Assembly: GCA_021904315.1 (NCBI GenBank) | Contig: CM038908.1 | Coordinates: 17,194,501-17,258,500 of the forward strand | Length of the DNA stretch: 64,000 nucleotides | Direction: 5' to 3' | From: Sphagnum magellanicum | Lineage: Eukaryota; Streptophyta; Sphagnopsida; Sphagnales; Sphagnaceae | Shown: positions 60,684-64,000 of the stretch, in pieces | Layout: the number at the start of each line of letters is the position of its first letter | Numbering within the stretch: position 1 is the first letter of the stretch | Made by a program: the position numbers and the translations under genes | Notes under the pieces: generated by a model | Seen by the model: only the letters and a program-made list of their open reading frames with translations | What the model was told of the DNA's origin: nothing | Database searches by the model: none

Positions 60684-63600
60684 ATGACGACGAGCGGTGG
60701 AGACAATCGGTCTTCCTCTTTGAGAAGAGCAGCTTCTCAACCTTTTTTGGATGGAATGGAGGCCCGCTTCATGGAGCGGTGTCAGGTACGCCTTGTCGAG
60801 TTGCAGATCGGGGAGTTATAGCTCAATTCTCAGCAGCAAGAAAACTCTTTGTTTCTATTAAGCATTTTTTTCTGAAAGAAGTGAGGCCTTACCTCTCTTG
60901 ATGATTCCTTAGGGTTTTGTTTCTTGCACTACTGGAAGAGTATTGCCATCATGTTTCCTGTGTGAGGATGAAAAAACGTGTTTGCTTTTGGCCACTTTGG
61001 TTTTCATGGGCGCTGCTGGCTTGTTGGAAAATCTGTTGTGGCATTCTTCTTGTGTTTGTGTTGGCAATGTAATCACTGGCCATTATAGTCTGCTGGAGAG
61101 TGACGAGTTTCAAAACTTTCTTGACAGGTTGGTCTGCAACTGAGTGAGACAATGTTGCAGCGAGCTGTCTGCTTTTTCAAAGACAGCAAGCTGCTCCTGC
61201 TTGCCAATATAGACAGCATTGGAAGTGGCACAGTAAGTGTGGGGAAGATATTATTATTTCAAGTTTATGACACATATTGCTGAAGACTCTTGAAAGGAGC
61301 TTTTTCTCTCATTTTGCACTGAAAACATAGCATTATGAACAGAATTCTCACCTTCTCTGTGAAGGGTTGTGTACTCCTGAATGCAATAAGCTTCAGGATT
61401 AGTCTGAATTTTAGCAGCGCCTGATGGGAACAGCCCTGCATTTGTCGACTTGCAGGTTGAAGAGGCAGAACGATTATGGAATGCATGTGTGTTTTATGCT
61501 GTTAAAAGGTTGAGCAGCGTAACATGTGTTGGAGAGGGTGCAGTTGAAGGGACAGCTGCAGGGTTTACTCTCATGCAACTTCTGCAAGTGACCAACGTCA
61601 GGTTTGTTTCATGGTTTTGTTGCTTCTGTGACTACACAGTAAAGTTGTGTTTTTGTGATCAAGTCCACATGAAGAAATTTGTTGGAAGTGACATAATTTT
61701 ACAGTCATGTGCTCTTGTGTCTATGTTTGGCTAATTTCTTGAGCTTTGCATGATTTGATCTGTATGTGGACACTAGTGTTATGGATCTTTTCAAGGAGCT
61801 TCCTCAGTTTCTTGTGAAGGCAGCCCCAACACTTCAAGCTCTGTATGGAGATAGCTGGGAAAAGCTGCTCCAGGTGAGGTTCTTATGAAGTTTTGTTTCA
61901 ATTCGATGGTAGTGACATTTGCCTTGGATGGAGGAAAATTTGAATTGCTAATGCTTTCTTGTGTTGCTGGTTGACCAGGTGAAGGAAGTGCAAGCTAATT
62001 TTGTGCACATGAAGGTTCTCTCCAAGTAAGTAATTAAGATGTTCACCTATAATTGATATTTTGCTTTCAGTCTGAAGCTCCTTAGTCCCTCCATTGCTTT
62101 TGCCAGACATTCCATGAGGTTTGCTTTGGCTACTTTGCAGTATTTGGTTCCACCAATTTGGGACTACCGGACTGAACTGGCGGTTGGTATATTTCAACTA
62201 TGTTGAGGTATAGTGAACAGCTGTGTTGTTGATGAGAAGCAAGCAAGCAATTTTAGGATCCTTTTCTTGAAGCAGCCTCCTAATAATGATTCCTAAGAGC
62301 ATTGTGGGAGACTGGACCCATGAAGGAAAGAGAAAGTTGAGGAGGATGACAACAAGTGTCATGGTATAGGAATGGTCACACAAGCTCATGGGCAAAAGCT
62401 GTTTGTCACGAATTCAGGGATTTGAGTTGCTTGCCATATGGCTTCTGGGGTCCTGTCAAGGAGTTTGTAACATTGTCCTCTGAGCAAGTGATTGCTTCTG
62501 ACAGTAGATTGGTTCTCTTGCAGCTACTACAAGCGAGTGTATAAAGAGCTTTTTCTTTTCTCAGAATGTTCTTCTGGAGGTTTAAATGGCTCTCCATTGG
62601 AAGTCCAAGAAGGTTTTCCTCCTCAAATGCAACTTGGGTGGATGCTTTTTCTGGCACTACGGATGCATGTCCTCAATCAGTTTCCAGACCTGGTGACTTG
62701 CACCAATGGGCTTCTGGCTATCATTGTATGCAGACATTCCCTTTTGATGTATTTCTTGCACATATTGGTTTGTTTGATGGTTACACATGTTGCAATGCTT
62801 CTTGTCTCCTTGTGTCAGAAGTGGAATAGTTCATAGTCAGTTCAAATGTGTTTGCCAGATCTAGCTATATCCCAGCATGGTGCATTGCTTTAATGTGAAC
62901 CATGTAACTTTACTTCCTGTATTTAGCCAAATTCAGTCTCACATCTGCTAATTTACTTCTCTCTAATAAATTTGAGGGTAGTTTGAATCACAAAGTCCCT
63001 AGTTGATAATGGTAATAGTTCTAGCAAGCATCATGATTTAGTCTTCCAGTTGCTTCTGGACATGCAACAGAAATTCAGTGAGTGGATTTTCATACACTCT
63101 TTTTGCCTGAAAATTTTGGCAGATTATGATTGACTTATACATTCCCACCATTTGGTGGTGATGAAGTCAGTGGGGAGTCATGGCAGCTGGTTGCTGCTAT
63201 TTAAGATGAATTTGATGGTCTAATACTTAGTGAGTGGTACTCAAAAGTATATGACCATACATATTCTTGTCGTGTTGGATTTGATTTGGACAGATCTGAA
63301 ACAGTGGTTAACTTGAAAATGTTCATGTGGAATTTTTTTTGCAGTCTCATAGGTATTGTAATAGTTTTCCCCCCCTAGAGTTGGGTTGTCATCAGTGTCA
63401 ACTGCTGTAATTCTGCAGGTTATCTTGATGCTGCACATGCCACCTCAATTGCGGAAATTCTGTGTTGAAGACACTTCAAAATTTGGTGAGTTGTGAATCT
63501 TTTGCAGGATCACATTTGTGTTTTTACCAACCTGTGAGGCTTGTTAGGGCTTCGAATATTTGATGTTTGTGTGCTGTAAAGCCTAACATCCTTTCTCATT

Positions 63601-64000
63601 GATCAGCTAAACGAAGTCCAAAAGGTGTCAATCTGGTGGCATCCTTTTGCAACATGTATCATGCATGTGAGAAAGATGTGTGTTACATGGTGGACAAGGC
63701 AAACAGCATGATTAGGGATTTATACAACAAGAACCCAAGTGATGCAAGTATATCTTGTCATTCCAAGCAAATAGCTGGCATTGATACAGGTCAGCTTCTA
63801 GGTTGACATCATGGCTGCCTGCGTTGCAAGTGTATTGCAAGTTTTGGGATTGTGGTTTTTGATAGTTTTAGTTAATCATTTGCATATATATCTTTGAAGC
63901 AGCAGCTCATTGATGTCTGCTAAAGTTGCTTATACCATTTTGTTCCACTGTTGACAGATGGTCTTGTGTACTTCGAGGGCCTTATGGAGAGTGGACAGAT
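60684..64000 (+). CDS. RBR: Retinoblastoma-related protein, N-terminal half (cut by the window edge)
   Basis: Plant Rb homologue: binds E2F/DP factors in the nucleus and restrains S-phase entry until phosphorylated by CDK-cyclin. Exons in phase: 60684-60785, 61128-61232, 61456-61601, 61777-61873, 61979-62025, 62524-62725, 63419-63485, 63607-63789 and 63958 to the edge, about 330 residues so far. Recognisable N-terminal RB blocks are EARFMERCQ, LLLANIDSIGSGT, EEAERLWNACVFYAVKRLS, GFTLMQLLQVTNV, VMDLFKELPQFLVKAAPTL, QANFVHMKVLS, YYKRVYKELFLF, LGWMLFLALRMHVLNQFPDL, VTCTNGLLAII, LMLHMPPQLRKF and VNLVASFCNMYHACEKDV. The A/B pocket lies beyond the window. The start MTTSGGDNRSSSL is the first in-frame ATG. 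Intron 6 holds a copy of the dispersed repeat. All exons are open. Confidence 0.95.
63040..63355 (+). repeat. Dispersed sense repeat, copy in RBR intron 6
   Basis: Lies between exons ending 62725 and starting 63419. Landmarks: GTTGCTTCTGGACATGCAAC, GATGAAGTCAGTGGGGAGTC, CAGCTGGTTGCTGCTATTTA, GATGGTCTAATACTTAGTGA, a GGATTTGATTTGGACAGATC segment, and a final GCAGTCTCATAGG. Confidence 0.75.

Overview
The window is nuclear DNA from a land plant. It has many short introns, plant-specific gene families (retinoblastoma-related protein, fused DHFR-thymidylate synthase, plastid-type leader peptides) and AT-rich, transposon-littered spacers. The AT-rich filler, the GA/CT-rich 5' ends and the type of retroelement debris suggest a seedless or otherwise non-flowering lineage, but the sequence alone does not name the species.

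Layout. About 1-22.5 kb is a gene graveyard: a Ty3/gypsy chromovirus tail with an LTR, a solo-LTR-like copy, a CHUP1-like coiled-coil gene in ruins, a decayed SWIM-finger gene or transposase, and several local tandem duplications. From 22.8 to 29.8 kb lies an apparently intact 15-exon gene for a DEAH/DEVH RNA helicase carrying two CCCH fingers and a BMT5-like (DUF2431) methyltransferase-type domain. From 36.4 down to 31.9 kb, on the minus strand, is a full-length, intron-bearing but broken DHFR-thymidylate synthase gene. Head to head with it, 36.6-39.7 kb, is a gene for a DUF2993 (LmeA-like) protein, probably plastidic. About 39.8-48 kb is AT-rich and transposon-derived, with an inverted LTR-like copy and a dead reverse transcriptase. 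Then come a J-domain protein (48.7-51.3 kb), an FHA-domain protein (53.6-55.8 kb), a 101-bp tandem array (57.9-58.4 kb), and the 5' half of the RBR gene, which runs off the right edge.

The live genes form no operon-like pathway. They are housekeeping or regulatory: RNA remodelling, membrane or lipid binding, chaperone co-factor, phosphopeptide recognition and cell-cycle control. The most notable observations are the helicase/CCCH/BMT5-like fusion; the decayed DHFR-TS sharing a 188-bp spacer with a live gene; a roughly 280-bp repeat family in which every intronic copy lies in the sense direction of its host gene; and a pair of opposed E2F consensus sites upstream of RBR. I found no RNA genes, CRISPR arrays or clear new defence-type system. 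Exon borders were read by eye from splice sites, phase and protein-family similarity.
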